Below are positions 50,308 through 58,678 of a DNA stretch of 64,000 nucleotides, one piece after another. Each line of letters begins with the position of its first letter. Position 1 is the first letter of the stretch. The position numbers were made by a program, and so were the translations under genes. Location: contig NZ_FZNW01000013.1 of NCBI RefSeq assembly GCF_900188115.1, positions 62,001 through 126,000 on the forward strand, in the 5' to 3' direction. Under the pieces are notes generated by a model, which was not told the origin of the DNA, searched no databases, and worked only from the letters and a program-made list of their open reading frames with translations. The DNA is from Haloechinothrix alba. GTDB lineage: Bacteria; Actinomycetota; Actinomycetes; Mycobacteriales; Pseudonocardiaceae.

Positions 50308-51301
50308 GGCCTCAGCCGAACAGTTCGCACCTCGCGACCTGGTCGAGTACTCGGTGCTGGCTGAGGAGGTGGGTCTGGACAGCGTCGTGGTCTCGGACCA
50401 TTTCCTGCCGTGGCGCCGTACCGGAGGGCACGCGCCGTTCGCGTTGTCGTGGATGACGGCGGTCGGCGAGCGCACCCGGCGCGTGCAGCTTGGCACCTCT
50501 GTGCTGACGCCGACGTTTCGCTACAACCCCGCAGTGGTGGCCCAAGCCTTCGCGACCATGGGATGTTTGTATCCCGGCCGGGTCATGCTCGGCGTCGGGA
50601 CGGGGGAGGCGCTCAACGAGGTGGCCGTGAGTGGCCGTGAGTGGCCGGAGTTCAAGGAACGCTTCGCCCGATTGCGCGAGTCGGTGCGCCTGATGCGACA
50701 GCTGTGGACCGACGACGACATTACCTTCGACGGCGACTACTACACGCTGTCGCACGCCAGCATCTTCGACCGGCCGGAGATCCCGGTGCCGGTCTACGTC
50801 GCCGCGGGTGGGCCGATGGTCGCCCGTTATGCCGGTCGCGCCGCCGACGGGTTCATCTGCACGAGCGGTAAGGGCATGGAGCTCTACACCGACAAGCTGC
50901 AGCCAGCCGTGGAAGAAGGCGCGGCTGCCGCCGAGCGGGACGCCGCGGGCATCGACCGCATGATCGAGATCAAGATCTCCTACGACCGCGACTACGAACG
51001 GGCCCTGGAGAACTGCCGGTTCTGGGCGCCGCTGTCGCTGACAGCCGAGCAGAAACACTCGGTCACCACTGCCGAGGAGATGGAGCGACTGGCCGACGAT
51101 CTGCCGATCGAGCAGGTGCGGCAGCGCTGGATCGTGGCCGCGGACCCGGATGAGGCCCTGCGCGGGATCGAACCCTACCTGCAGGCGGGGTTCACCCACC
51201 TGGTGGTGCACGGGCCCGGTCACGACCAGCAGCGGTTCCTCGAACAGTTCGCCGCCGACGTCGTGCCCAAGCTACGCCAGTGGGAAGGAACGCAAGCATG
51301 A
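50285..51301 (+). CDS. fgd: F420-dependent glucose-6-phosphate dehydrogenase
   Basis: A 338-residue LLM-family enzyme that matches mycobacterial Fgd1 closely by eye: [69 protein letters not shown] and FICTSGKG. His39 equals the active-site His40 of Fgd1, and the Glu in GTGEALNE is the second catalytic residue. It oxidises glucose-6-P to 6-phosphogluconolactone and reduces F420 to F420H2. It overlaps pgi and is overlapped by fbiC (ATGA). Confidence 0.97.
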   Translation: MPLKIGYKASAEQFAPRDLVEYSVLAEEVGLDSVVVSDHFLPWRRTGGHAPFALSWMTAVGERTRRVQLGTSVLTPTFRYNPAVVAQAFATMGCLYPGRVMLGVGTGEALNEVAVSGREWPEFKERFARLRESVRLMRQLWTDDDITFDGDYYTLSHASIFDRPEIPVPVYVAAGGPMVARYAGRAADGFICTSGKGMELYTDKLQPAVEEGAAAAERDAAGIDRMIEIKISYDRDYERALENCRFWAPLSLTAEQKHSVTTAEEMERLADDLPIEQVRQRWIVAADPDEALRGIEPYLQAGFTHLVVHGPGHDQQRFLEQFAADVVPKLRQWEGTQA

Positions 51302-53655
51302 GCGGCAATACTGGGTTACTGGAACAGCCGTTGGATCGGCTGATGGCCACTGCTCGCCAGGTCCGTGACCGGGGTGTGGGTGCGCGTGTCACCTATTCGC
51401 CGAAGGTGTTTGTCCCGCTGACGACGCTGTGCCGGGACCGGTGCGGCTACTGCACCTTCGCCACCGCCCCTGGCACTGTCGAGTCGCCGTTCATGAGTCC
51501 GGACGAGGTGGTGGAACTGGCCGAACGTGGTGCCCGGGCCGGGTGCCACGAAGCGCTGTTCACTCTCGGGGAACGGCCCGAGCTGCGGTATGCGGCTGCG
51601 CGCGAGTGGCTGGCCGAGCACGGTTACGGCTCGACCGTGGACTACCTCGTGGCGATGTGCCGGCTGGTGCTGTCCGAGACCGGGCTGCTGCCCCATGCCA
51701 ACGCCGGGGCCTTGAGCGCCGACGAGCTCGCCCGGCTGCGTCCGGTCACCGCGAGCCAGGGCATGATGCTGGAGTCGCTGCGCGACGATCTGGCGGCTCA
51801 CCGCGGGGCGCCGGATAAGGACCCCGCGCGGCGGGTGGCCACCCTGGAGGAGGCCGGGAAGCTGGCGATCCCGTTCACCACCGGGATCCTGGTCGGTATC
51901 GGCGAGACCGCAGCCGACCGGCTGGCCGCGCTGGAGGCCATCGCCGCGGCCCACCGGCGCTACGGGCACGTGCAGGAAGTCATCGTGCAGAACTTCCTGC
52001 CCAAACCCGGCACAGCCATGCGTCACGCCCCGGCGTGCCCGCAGGAGGAGTTCCTCCAGGCGATCGCGCTGGCTCGGCTCGTGCTGCCCGCCGAGATCCA
52101 CGTGCAAGCGCCCCCCAACCTCTCCGACGAGGGCGAGCTCGAGTCGTTGCTGCAGGCCGGCATCGATGACTGGGGTGGGGTCTCCCCGGTCACGCGCGAT
52201 CACGTCAACCCCGAACGCCCCTGGCCCGAACTGGAGCGGCTGCGCGGCGTCACCGAGGCCGCCGGCCACACCCTGGCGCCGCGGCTGACGATCTACCCCG
52301 CCTACGCCCAGGACCCGCAGCGGTGGCTGGATGCGGACCTGCGCTTCCCGGTCCTCGATCGCAGCGACGCCGAAGCGCTGGGCCGCGACGATCCCGGGAT
52401 CCACCTGCCGGAACGCTACAGCGAGGCCCGCAATGCCGGCACCGGCGCCGAGGTCGAGCTGACCGGCCGCCGCTCGACCGCCTGGTACTCAGGGACCGAG
52501 CAGGTCACGCCCGTCCTGCTGCCCGGAACACCCCGTGCCACAGGCCCGGTGGGCGAGGTGCTGGCCGGCATCCGTGCCGGTCACGAGCTCGGCGAAGACG
52601 AGATCGTCACGCTGTTTTCCGCGCGTGGTCCCGAGGTGGCCGCCGTGGCCGAACTCGCCGACGAGCTGCGCGCAGAGGCTGTCGGTGACACCGTGACCTA
52701 CGTCCGCAACCGCAACATCAACTACACCAATGTGTGCACGTTCAAGTGCCGCTTCTGCGGGTTCTCCAAAGGACCGCTGTCGCTGAACCTGCGTGGCAGC
52801 CCCTACCTGCTGTCCCTGAACGACATCGCCGAGCGCGCCAGCGAGGCCGCCGAGCTCGGCGCCACCGAAGTGTGCCTGCAAGGCGGCATCCATCCCGACT
52901 TCGACGGCGACTTCTACCTCGAGGTCATCCACGCCGTCAAACAGGCAGCGCCCGAGCTGCACATCCACGGGTTCACCGCCCTCGAAGTCACCGAGGGCGC
53001 ACGGCGCCTCGACGAACCCCTTGCCGACTACCTCACCCGCCTGCGCGACGCGGGACTGAGCTCGCTGCCCGGCACCGCCGCCGAGATCCTCGACGACGAG
53101 ATCCGCGCGACCATCTGCCCGGACAAGATCACCACCGACCAATGGCTCGACGCCCACCGTACCGCCCACCACGTCGGCCTGAAGTCCAACATCACGATCA
53201 TGTTCGGCTCGGTCGAACACCCCCGGCACTGGGCCCGCCACCTGCTACGCACGCGCGCCCTGCAACGCCAGACCGGCGGATTCACCGAGTTCGTCCCCCT
53301 GCCCTTCGTGCACATGGCCGCCCCCCTCTACCTCAAACAAGCCGCCCGCCGGGGACCCACCTGGCGCGAGGTCATCCTCATGCACGCCATCGCGCGCATC
53401 GTCTACCACGGACACCTCGACAACATCCAAGCCTCCTGGGTCAAACTCGGCACCACCGGAGCAGCCCAACTCCTGGCCGCCGGCGTCAACGACATGGGCG
53501 GCACCCTCATGGACGAGAACATCAGCCGCGCAGCAGGCGCCAGCCACGGACAAACCCTCGACGAAGACCACCTCACCGCCCTCGTCAGCAACATGGGACG
53601 CACCCTGCACCGGCGCACCACCCTGTACGCAGCATCCCCGACGAGTGTCGGGTGA
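51298..53655 (+). CDS. fbiC: FbiC, FO synthase (fused CofG/CofH radical SAM enzyme)
   Basis: A 785-residue bifunctional radical-SAM enzyme that makes the deazaflavin FO, the chromophore of F420. The CofG half has CRDRCGYC (Cys45, 49, 52) and the CofH half CTFKCRFC (Cys480, 484, 487); both are CxxxCxxC iron-sulfur sites. GYVVIR-type downstream parts include [15 protein letters not shown] near the C-terminus. ATG 51298 overlaps the fgd stop. Coupling of FO synthesis to Fgd suggests matched production of F420 and its reductant. It is followed by a hairpin. Confidence 0.96.
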   Translation: MSGNTGLLEQPLDRLMATARQVRDRGVGARVTYSPKVFVPLTTLCRDRCGYCTFATAPGTVESPFMSPDEVVELAERGARAGCHEALFTLGERPELRYAAAREWLAEHGYGSTVDYLVAMCRLVLSETGLLPHANAGALSADELARLRPVTASQGMMLESLRDDLAAHRGAPDKDPARRVATLEEAGKLAIPFTTGILVGIGETAADRLAALEAIAAAHRRYGHVQEVIVQNFLPKPGTAMRHAPACPQEEFLQAIALARLVLPAEIHVQAPPNLSDEGELESLLQAGIDDWGGVSPVTRDHVNPERPWPELERLRGVTEAAGHTLAPRLTIYPAYAQDPQRWLDADLRFPVLDRSDAEALGRDDPGIHLPERYSEARNAGTGAEVELTGRRSTAWYSGTEQVTPVLLPGTPRATGPVGEVLAGIRAGHELGEDEIVTLFSARGPEVAAVAELADELRAEAVGDTVTYVRNRNINYTNVCTFKCRFCGFSKGPLSLNLRGSPYLLSLNDIAERASEAAELGATEVCLQGGIHPDFDGDFYLEVIHAVKQAAPELHIHGFTALEVTEGARRLDEPLADYLTRLRDAGLSSLPGTAAEILDDEIRATICPDKITTDQWLDAHRTAHHVGLKSNITIMFGSVEHPRHWARHLLRTRALQRQTGGFTEFVPLPFVHMAAPLYLKQAARRGPTWREVILMHAIARIVYHGHLDNIQASWVKLGTTGAAQLLAAGVNDMGGTLMDENISRAAGASHGQTLDEDHLTALVSNMGRTLHRRTTLYAASPTSVG

Positions 53656-53675
53656 GTCGTCAGCGCCGGGCGTCG

Positions 53676-53702
53676 CCGTCACGCAGTCCCGGAGCGTGAC
53701 GG
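53676..53702 (+). terminator. Probable terminator of the tal-fbiC operon
   Basis: Perfect 9-base arms CCGTCACGC and GCGTGACGG enclose a 9-base loop, 20 bp after the fbiC stop. A 13-base direct repeat GAGCGTGACGGTC (53692-53704 and 53708-53720) and a 14-base palindrome at 53723-53736 follow. There is no T-tract. Confidence 0.5.
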
Positions 53703-53734
53703 TCCCCGAGCGTGACGGTCACGACCGGTACCGG

Positions 53735-53950
53735 TCACGCGGCCTGCCTTCTCCTCCGCGCTGTTCGTGCCCGGTGAGGTGCCTGCTGAGCCGCGTGCGT
53801 AGCCGGCTCAGCACCGACGGCCGGCGCCGAGTTCGATCCCGTCCTGCACCATCCGTGGTCGTGCAGGACGGCGACCATCGGGATGAATGTCGCAGCGGGC
53901 TGACCGCAGACGACGCAGGGTATCCCGTTGAGCGGATATTCGGCGAACAT
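53735..53950 (-). CDS. Small hypothetical protein with a CxxC motif (71 aa)
   Basis: The minus-strand frame begins MFAEYPLNGIPCVVCGQPAA and goes on to VAVLHDHGWCRTG, so one CxxC pair and a third Cys could bind metal. ATG 53950 has GAGGAG nine bases upstream; an ATG at 53956 is an alternative. The second half becomes Ala/Arg-rich and looks less protein-like. I do not recognise the family, and the frame could be spurious. Confidence 0.4.
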   Translation of the reverse strand: MFAEYPLNGIPCVVCGQPAATFIPMVAVLHDHGWCRTGSNSAPAVGAEPATHAAQQAPHRARTARRRRQAA

Positions 53951-53956
53951 GGACAT

Positions 53957-54314
53957 GGTCTCCTCGGGTGATTGATGGTGAGGACGCCGTCGTAGCCTTC
54001 GACGTCGAACGGCGACCTCCCGATCCCGGCGTGTCAGCGATGCCCGTCCCGTCCCGATGGAACGACGTCGATTCCGTGACGAGGCGTCGTGCGGCACGGC
54101 TCATGGCACCGACGGTGATCCGGGAGCCGTCCGATTCGACTTCGGCCGGAGCATGGCTGACCCTCCCCGAACACGTCGCTGATCCCGTGCGTTGAACCGA
54201 GTACAGCTTGACGGCGGTGGTGCCGTGGCACATCCGGTGAACTACCCAGGGCATACCTACGTAGCCGTGACCCGGCGGAGGTGCGGTGATGCCGTAGCAG
54301 GCACGGGTTGGCGC
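53957..54314. other. Intergenic stretch without recognised gene
   Basis: Between the small CxxC frame and the promoter at 54315 no protein-like frame is convincing in any of the six frames. The stretch may hold upstream regulatory sequence for the operon at 54583, since the region from 54315 on contains a well-formed promoter. Confidence 0.4.
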
Positions 54315-54383
54315 TGTGCACTAGCCGTGTCGGCTCGCTTCTGTGTTTTGGCCAATGACAGGCCGCACACGCGACCTTAGGCT
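54315..54383 (+). promoter_or_regulatory. Promoter A with upstream boxes, for the hydantoinase-DUF917-Mo operon
   Basis: The elements in order are TGTGCACTAG at 54315-54324, TTCTGTG at 54339-54345, -35-like ATGACA at 54355-54360, a 17-bp spacer and -10 TAGGCT at 54378-54383. The same elements at the same spacing occur at 61180-61248. This leaves a leader of roughly 190 nt before the ATG at 54583. Confidence 0.6.
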
Positions 54384-54582
54384 ACGGGTAATCGATACGG
54401 AAGCCCGGAAAAATCCCGCGATCGTATTCTTCGGAAATCAGTTCGTTCTATGTCTTTTCATGTCCATAAAGCGTGCAGCGAAGCGTCGATACTGACATGT
54501 TCCCGGGAACGACCTTCGACGGTCCGTTCGGTATCAACAGGCGCGACAGTGTTCAGGGTCAATGGCGGGGTGAGGTGACAGG

Positions 54583-56136
54583 ATGCGCATTGGTATCGAC
54601 GTCGGTGGCACGAATACGGACGCGGTGCTGCTGGACAGCGCGACGGTGCTGGCCGAATCGAAGGCGACGACGAGCGCCGATGTGACAAGCGGGATCGTTG
54701 ACGCCATCGGGGATCTGCAGCGACAGCACCCGTTCGAACCGTCGCGCGTGCGGGCGGTGATGATCGGGACCACCCATTTCATCAACGCCATCGTCGAGGC
54801 CAACCGGTTGTGCTCGACGGCCGTCATCCGGCTCGGCCTCCCGGCGACAGCGGCGATACCTCCGCTGGTGGAGTGGCCCGAACGGCTGGTCACGGCCATG
54901 AACGGCACGGCCTACCTCTGTCACGGTGGTCACGAGTTCGACGGCAGCCTGATCGCGCCGCTCGACCGAGCGGAGCTGGACGCCGTCACCCGGCAGCTGG
55001 CCGACAACGGCGTGCGGTCGGTGGCGATATCCTCCGTCTTCAGCCCGGTCAACGCCGAGCTGGAACACGAGGTTGCCTCACTGGTCGCCGACCGAGTACC
55101 GGGTGTCCACGTGAGTATGTCCCATGAGATCGGACGTATGGGGCTGCTCGAGCGCGAGAACGCGACGATCATCAACGCGTCGCTGCGCGAGCTCGCCGAC
55201 CACGTGTGCACCGGTCTCGCCTCGACGCTGGCCGAAGAGGGCTTCCACGCTCCGCTCTACCTCAGCCAGAACGACGGAACGCTCATGGATGTCGACTTCG
55301 CACGCAAGTATCCTGTGGCGACCTTCGCATCGGGGCCGACGAACTCCATGCGTGGCGCGGCGTTTCTATCCGGAATAGACACATGCGCGGTCGTCGACGT
55401 CGGAGGCACATCGAGCGACGTCGGCATACTGCAGTCCGGGTTTCCGCGCGAGGCCACCTCCGAGGTCGACGTGGGCGGCGTGCGCACCAACTTCCGCATG
55501 CCCGACGTGCTGTCCATCGGGATCGGTGGCGGTAGCCGGGCTCGCCGGGAGAACGGTCACGTCACCGTGGGCCCGGACAGCGTGGGCTACCGGATTCGCG
55601 AGGAGGCGCTGGTGTTCGGTGGACAAACCACAACCGCGACCGACCTCGCGGTCGCGGGCGGCATGGCGACGGTCGGTGATCCGGACGCCGTGCGGCACGT
55701 GGACGAAGCGACGGTGCGGGAGGGCCTGGCACTGATGGCCGACGAGGTCGCCGGCCTGGTGGACCGGATGCGAACCAGCCCGGCACCCCTCCCGGTGGTC
55801 CTTGTCGGCGGAGGAAGCATCATCCTTCCTGACGAGCTGGGAGACGCTCCGAAGGTGCTCCGGCCCGATCACTACTCGGTAGCCAACGCCATCGGGGCCG
55901 CGATCGCCCAGATCGGGGGCGAGGTGGACCGGATCTTCGCTGTGGATCAGGGGCGCCGCGACGCCGTACTGGACGAAGCCAAGCAGGAAGCGGCGGACAG
56001 TGCGGTGGCTGCCGGCGCCGAACCGGGAACCGTCGAGATTGTCGAGGTGGAAGAGTTCCCGATCGCGTACTTGCCGGGCAACGCTACGCGCATCCGTGTC
56101 AAGGCGGTAGGCGACCTCAGCCTGCAGGACGACTGA
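54583..56136 (+). CDS. Hydantoinase/oxoprolinase-family protein (HyuA-like, short form), second copy
   Basis: A 517-residue paralogue of the protein at 30774, alignable over nearly its whole length by eye. Phosphate motifs are IDVGGTNTDAVLLD and VVDVGGTSSDVGIL; shared blocks include YLSQNDGTLMD, GGVRTNFRMPD and HYSVANAIGAAIA. As in the first copy, no HyuB partner gene is present, and a DUF917 gene follows (54 bp downstream). First gene of a five-gene operon. It should act on a hydantoin-type or other cyclic amide in an ATP-dependent way. Confidence 0.92.
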   Translation: MRIGIDVGGTNTDAVLLDSATVLAESKATTSADVTSGIVDAIGDLQRQHPFEPSRVRAVMIGTTHFINAIVEANRLCSTAVIRLGLPATAAIPPLVEWPERLVTAMNGTAYLCHGGHEFDGSLIAPLDRAELDAVTRQLADNGVRSVAISSVFSPVNAELEHEVASLVADRVPGVHVSMSHEIGRMGLLERENATIINASLRELADHVCTGLASTLAEEGFHAPLYLSQNDGTLMDVDFARKYPVATFASGPTNSMRGAAFLSGIDTCAVVDVGGTSSDVGILQSGFPREATSEVDVGGVRTNFRMPDVLSIGIGGGSRARRENGHVTVGPDSVGYRIREEALVFGGQTTTATDLAVAGGMATVGDPDAVRHVDEATVREGLALMADEVAGLVDRMRTSPAPLPVVLVGGGSIILPDELGDAPKVLRPDHYSVANAIGAAIAQIGGEVDRIFAVDQGRRDAVLDEAKQEAADSAVAAGAEPGTVEIVEVEEFPIAYLPGNATRIRVKAVGDLSLQDD

Positions 56137-56189
56137 CTTCATCGACCGGGCACTTGTGACGCCGACGTACCCGGGAAAGGGCGCATATC

Positions 56190-57329
56190 ATGGCATTTGA
56201 ACTCACCCGTGACGACCTTCGGGACCTGGTCCGTGGCGCCGCGCTACTCGGCACGGGCGGTGGTGGCGACCCGTCGATCGGTCGCACTCTCGTCTCCGAG
56301 GCGCTTCGCGACGGGCGTAGCGTCACGATCGTCAGCCCCGAGGAGCTCGACGACGACGACTACGTCGTCCCGACGGCTTTCATGGGAGCGCCGAGCGTGC
56401 TTGTGGAGCGGCTACCCGGCGGAACCGAAGCGATCGACGCCCTGCGCGCGCTCGAAGGACACACCGGGCGCCGGGCCACCGCCACCATGCCCATCGAGTC
56501 CGGCGGGATCAACTCGACCATCCCGCTGTTCGTCGCCGCGCGGCACGGAATCCCCGTTGTGGACGCCGATGGCATGGGGCGCGCGTTTCCGGAGCTGCAG
56601 ATGGAGACCTTCGCGGTGTACGGCGTCGACGGTCCGCCGCTGGCGATAGCCGATGAACGCGGCGACACAGCCATCGTCGATACCGGCGGCGACAACAAGA
56701 AGATGGAGAACTGGGCGCGCGTGCTCACGGTTCAGATGGGTGGGGTGAGCCATATTGCCGCGTACGGGATGCGTGGCGCGGATATCAGGCGGACCGCCAT
56801 ACCGGGGACGCTGTCGCTTGCCCTCACCCTCGGACGCACGCTGCGGGAGGCGCGTGAGCAGCACCGCGACCCGATGCGGGCGCTGAAGGACGCGCTCGCC
56901 GATACGCTCTACGAACGCGGGGACGTGATCTTCACCGGCAAGGTAGTCGACGTGGATCGCCGGACAGTCGAGGGCTTCACTCGAGGCAGGGCGACTATCG
57001 CGTCGTTCGACGGCGACGAGAACTGCACGATCGATTTCCAGAACGAGTTCTTACTGGCCAAGGTCAACGGCCGGACAAGGGCCATCGTTCCTGACCTGGT
57101 CACGGTGGTCCATATGGAGACGGGAGAACCGATCACCGCGGAGTCGCTCCGCTACGGCCATCGTGTGCACGTGTTCGCCATCTCCACACCGGAGATGATG
57201 CGGACTCCCGAGGCGCTGCGTGTCTTCGGTCCGTCGGCATTCGGCGTCGAGGAGGATTTCGTTCCCTTCGAGCAACTCCCGGCCGGGTCTCATAGCTCAA
57301 TGGTGCCGGAGAAAGAGGTGGCCGAATGA
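56190..57329 (+). CDS. DUF917-family protein (S-methyl-thiohydantoin desulfurase-like), second copy
   Basis: A 379-residue DUF917 protein. The Gly-rich N-terminal motif is LLGTGGGGDPSIG, followed by MPIESGGINSTIP and DADGMGRAFPELQM; the C-terminal domain begins with VIFTGKVVDVDRRTVEGFTRG, very like the first copy. The stop overlaps the FAD-subunit start by four bases (ATGA), so a Mo hydroxylase and a DUF917 protein are physically coupled here. This is the strongest sign that they act in one pathway. Confidence 0.9.
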   Translation: MAFELTRDDLRDLVRGAALLGTGGGGDPSIGRTLVSEALRDGRSVTIVSPEELDDDDYVVPTAFMGAPSVLVERLPGGTEAIDALRALEGHTGRRATATMPIESGGINSTIPLFVAARHGIPVVDADGMGRAFPELQMETFAVYGVDGPPLAIADERGDTAIVDTGGDNKKMENWARVLTVQMGGVSHIAAYGMRGADIRRTAIPGTLSLALTLGRTLREAREQHRDPMRALKDALADTLYERGDVIFTGKVVDVDRRTVEGFTRGRATIASFDGDENCTIDFQNEFLLAKVNGRTRAIVPDLVTVVHMETGEPITAESLRYGHRVHVFAISTPEMMRTPEALRVFGPSAFGVEEDFVPFEQLPAGSHSSMVPEKEVAE

Positions 57330-58189
57330 CGAGAACAGTAGCGACCGCGGATGTGTATCGCGCCACGACGTTGCACGAGGCAGCGCGCATGCTGCTGGAG
57401 CTTGGCACGGGCGGCGAGGCTCTCGGTGGTGGTACGTGGGTCATGCGGGCTCCCGCGCGCGGCGAGTCGCTCCGGGAATCCTACGTTTCGCTCGGTCGGA
57501 TCCCGGAACTCCGCGAGCTGACCATCGGGGACGATGTCGTTCTCGGTGCGGGGCTGACGCACGCCCGCCTTGCAGGGATCACCGGCTCACCGGCCCTGAC
57601 CTGTATTCGGGAGGCCGCGCGTCAGTCGGCGTTCCCGCAGGTCCGGGCGGTAGCGACGCTCGGTGGGAACATCCGCGCGCTCGGGTTCGCCGAAGCCGAC
57701 CTCGTCCCGGCGTTGCTGGCCGCCGGTACGGAGGTCGAGTTGTACACAACGGGCGGAACCTCGCGCATGAGCCTGGAGCGGTACCTCCCGGTGCGCGACC
57801 AGCGTCCGCCCGGGGAGGTAATAAGCCGGGTGCACGTACCCGCGCCGCGGAACCGTGTGTCGGCGTTCGAACGCCTGACCGTGCGCTCCTCGGGCGAGTA
57901 CCCGATCCTCAACGTCGCGCTGTCGGCCGACGTCGACAACGGTGTCGTGCGTGCGGCCCGTCTCGCGGTCGGCAGCATGGAGCCGGTAGCGCGGCTGTGC
58001 CACGCGGCCGAAGCGGCCCTGATCGGGCACCACGTCGGTGATGCGGCCGCGATCGAGACCGCCGCGACAGAGGCCGCGATGGAGTGCGTGGCACGGGACG
58101 GCCTCGACGCGCCCGCCTGGTACCGCCGCGAGGTCTTGCCGTCGTTGATCCGCCGCGTCGCACTCCGCCTGTCCCACGATTCGATCTAG
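57326..58189 (+). CDS. Molybdenum hydroxylase FAD-binding subunit, copy C
   Basis: A 287-residue paralogue of the subunit at 18825. Shared variant FAD loops are GGGTWVMRAPA (AGGTW in copy A) and VATLGGNIRALGFAEADL, and SAFPQVR, SAFERLTVR and DAPAWYR recur. Starts at ATG 57326 within the DUF917 stop. It differs from copy B in lacking the AGGQSL loop. Confidence 0.93.
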   Translation: MTRTVATADVYRATTLHEAARMLLELGTGGEALGGGTWVMRAPARGESLRESYVSLGRIPELRELTIGDDVVLGAGLTHARLAGITGSPALTCIREAARQSAFPQVRAVATLGGNIRALGFAEADLVPALLAAGTEVELYTTGGTSRMSLERYLPVRDQRPPGEVISRVHVPAPRNRVSAFERLTVRSSGEYPILNVALSADVDNGVVRAARLAVGSMEPVARLCHAAEAALIGHHVGDAAAIETAATEAAMECVARDGLDAPAWYRREVLPSLIRRVALRLSHDSI

Positions 58190-58198
58190 GAGCGCCCC

Positions 58199-58678
58199 AT
58201 GAGCTACGCATTTACCCTGAACGGCCAACCCATCGAGGTTGAGGCGGATGTCGCGGGGATGACGTCGCTGCTGTCCGTGCTGCGCGAAAGCTTCGGGCTC
58301 ACCGGGACCAAACTCGGCTGCGGGGAGGGTCGCTGCGGTGCGTGTACCGTGCTCGTGGACGGGACACCGGTCGTCGCGTGCTTGTACCCGCTCGCCAACG
58401 TCGACTCCAGTGACGTGCGGACAGTGGAAGGGCTCGCCGGACCGGACGAGCCACTCACCGAGGTGCAAAGCGCCTTGCTGGATCACGGGGCGGTGCAATG
58501 CGGGGCCTGCGTGCCCGGCGTTTCCATGACGCTCACCGCGCTACTCGAATGTGCGGACCACGTAACCGAGGACGACGTGCGTGCCGCGTTGACCGGGAAC
58601 ATCTGCCGCTGTACCGGGTATACCAAGTTCGTCGAGGCTGCGGTGAGCGTCGCCGCGGATTCGGGAGGCCGGCAATGA
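58199..58678 (+). CDS. Molybdenum hydroxylase 2Fe-2S subunit, copy C
   Basis: A 159-residue paralogue of the subunit at 18343. Cluster ligands lie in LGCGEGRCGACTVL, CGACVPGVSM and CRCTGYTKF. AGGAG precedes the ATG. It overlaps the Mo-subunit start by four bases. Confidence 0.95.
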   Translation: MSYAFTLNGQPIEVEADVAGMTSLLSVLRESFGLTGTKLGCGEGRCGACTVLVDGTPVVACLYPLANVDSSDVRTVEGLAGPDEPLTEVQSALLDHGAVQCGACVPGVSMTLTALLECADHVTEDDVRAALTGNICRCTGYTKFVEAAVSVAADSGGRQ

